From NCBI GenBank assembly GCA_025201865.1, contig MU602675.1, positions 109,868 through 124,351 of the forward strand: 14,484 nucleotides of DNA, read 5' to 3'. Origin of the DNA: Ramicandelaber brevisporus (lineage: Eukaryota; Kickxellomycota; Ramicandelaberales; Ramicandelaberaceae). The first letter of the stretch is position 1. Each line of letters begins with the position of its first letter. Positions 14,446 through 14,484 of the stretch are shown here, piece after piece. The position numbers and the translations under genes are program-made. Under the pieces are notes generated by a model. It was given only the letters and a program-made list of their open reading frames with translations, was not told the DNA's origin and did not search any database.

Positions 14446-14484
14446 TGCACGCACACGCACCCCTTCAAATCCACAGTCGCCATC

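Larger units (their letters stand above)
13818..14484. other. Upstream region of U2AF1, repeat-rich, no supported gene
   Basis: About 670 bp without a supported coding region. Contents: an 8-bp tandem repeat next to the U2AF1 start (13851-13888), a TTG/CAA triplet run near 13898-13926, a CA-rich stretch near 13990-14011, a CT dinucleotide run near 14358-14374 and a CCAA/CAAA repeat at 14413-14445. It is presumably the U2AF1 leader and promoter, or an intron separating an unseen first exon. At the right edge, a minus-strand ATG at 14483 opens eight codons before a GTGCGT that could be a donor; this is too little to call an exon. Confidence 0.5.

Noticed and set aside
14226-14483. 85-codon minus-strand frame at the right edge starting MATVDLKG
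   Set aside because: Beyond the first eight codons the translation is low-complexity (Val/Gly/Trp and Lys/Arg/Glu runs from simple repeats). The first codons could be an exon fragment, but nothing supports it.

Overview
This is gene-dense, intron-poor eukaryotic nuclear DNA, most likely from a fungus. The evidence is a DUF2408/UPF0662 protein (a family known mainly from fungi), an F-box protein with a degenerate leucine-rich C-terminal half, single-copy fungal housekeeping orthologues, and intergenic gaps of only about 80 to 300 bp. The F-box style and the many Ala, Gln and Ser tracts suggest an early-diverging lineage, perhaps Kickxellomycotina; this placement is an inference. I see no bacterial, viral, transposon, tRNA, rRNA or CRISPR signal.

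Layout, left to right. (1) 210-1781 (+): an F-box/LRR-like gene broken by one in-frame TGA at 480-482. (2) 4121-2058 (-): a 687-aa DUF2408 protein, convergent with the F-box gene. (3) 4922-4419 (-): a Dpb3/POLE4-type histone-fold subunit of DNA polymerase epsilon with an acidic tail. (4) 5104-6576 (+): a Csn12/Thp1/PCID2-type PCI-domain protein, divergent from (3) across 181 bp. (5) 9233-6657 (-): COG complex subunit 2, convergent with (4) across 80 bp. (6) 9489-10307 (+): a family-16 lysine methyltransferase, probably Efm6, divergent from (5) across 255 bp. (7) 10589-12514 (+): a short-chain dehydrogenase-like protein with a ~210-residue low-complexity insertion and several lost active-site residues. 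(8) 13817-12630 (-): the small subunit of the splicing factor U2AF with an unusual RDG/RS/QPH-rich tail, convergent with (7) across 115 bp. The last ~670 bp hold simple repeats and presumably the leader, promoter or an unseen first exon of U2AF1.

The genes do not form a pathway. They cover protein turnover, DNA replication, mRNA export, Golgi tethering, translation-factor methylation and splicing. The points most worth a second look are the SDR-like protein that seems to have lost its catalytic residues, the U2AF35 orthologue with Ala at the human Ser34 position and no visible N-terminal helix, the frame-preserving stop in the F-box gene, and the repeated-unit architecture of the DUF2408 protein.
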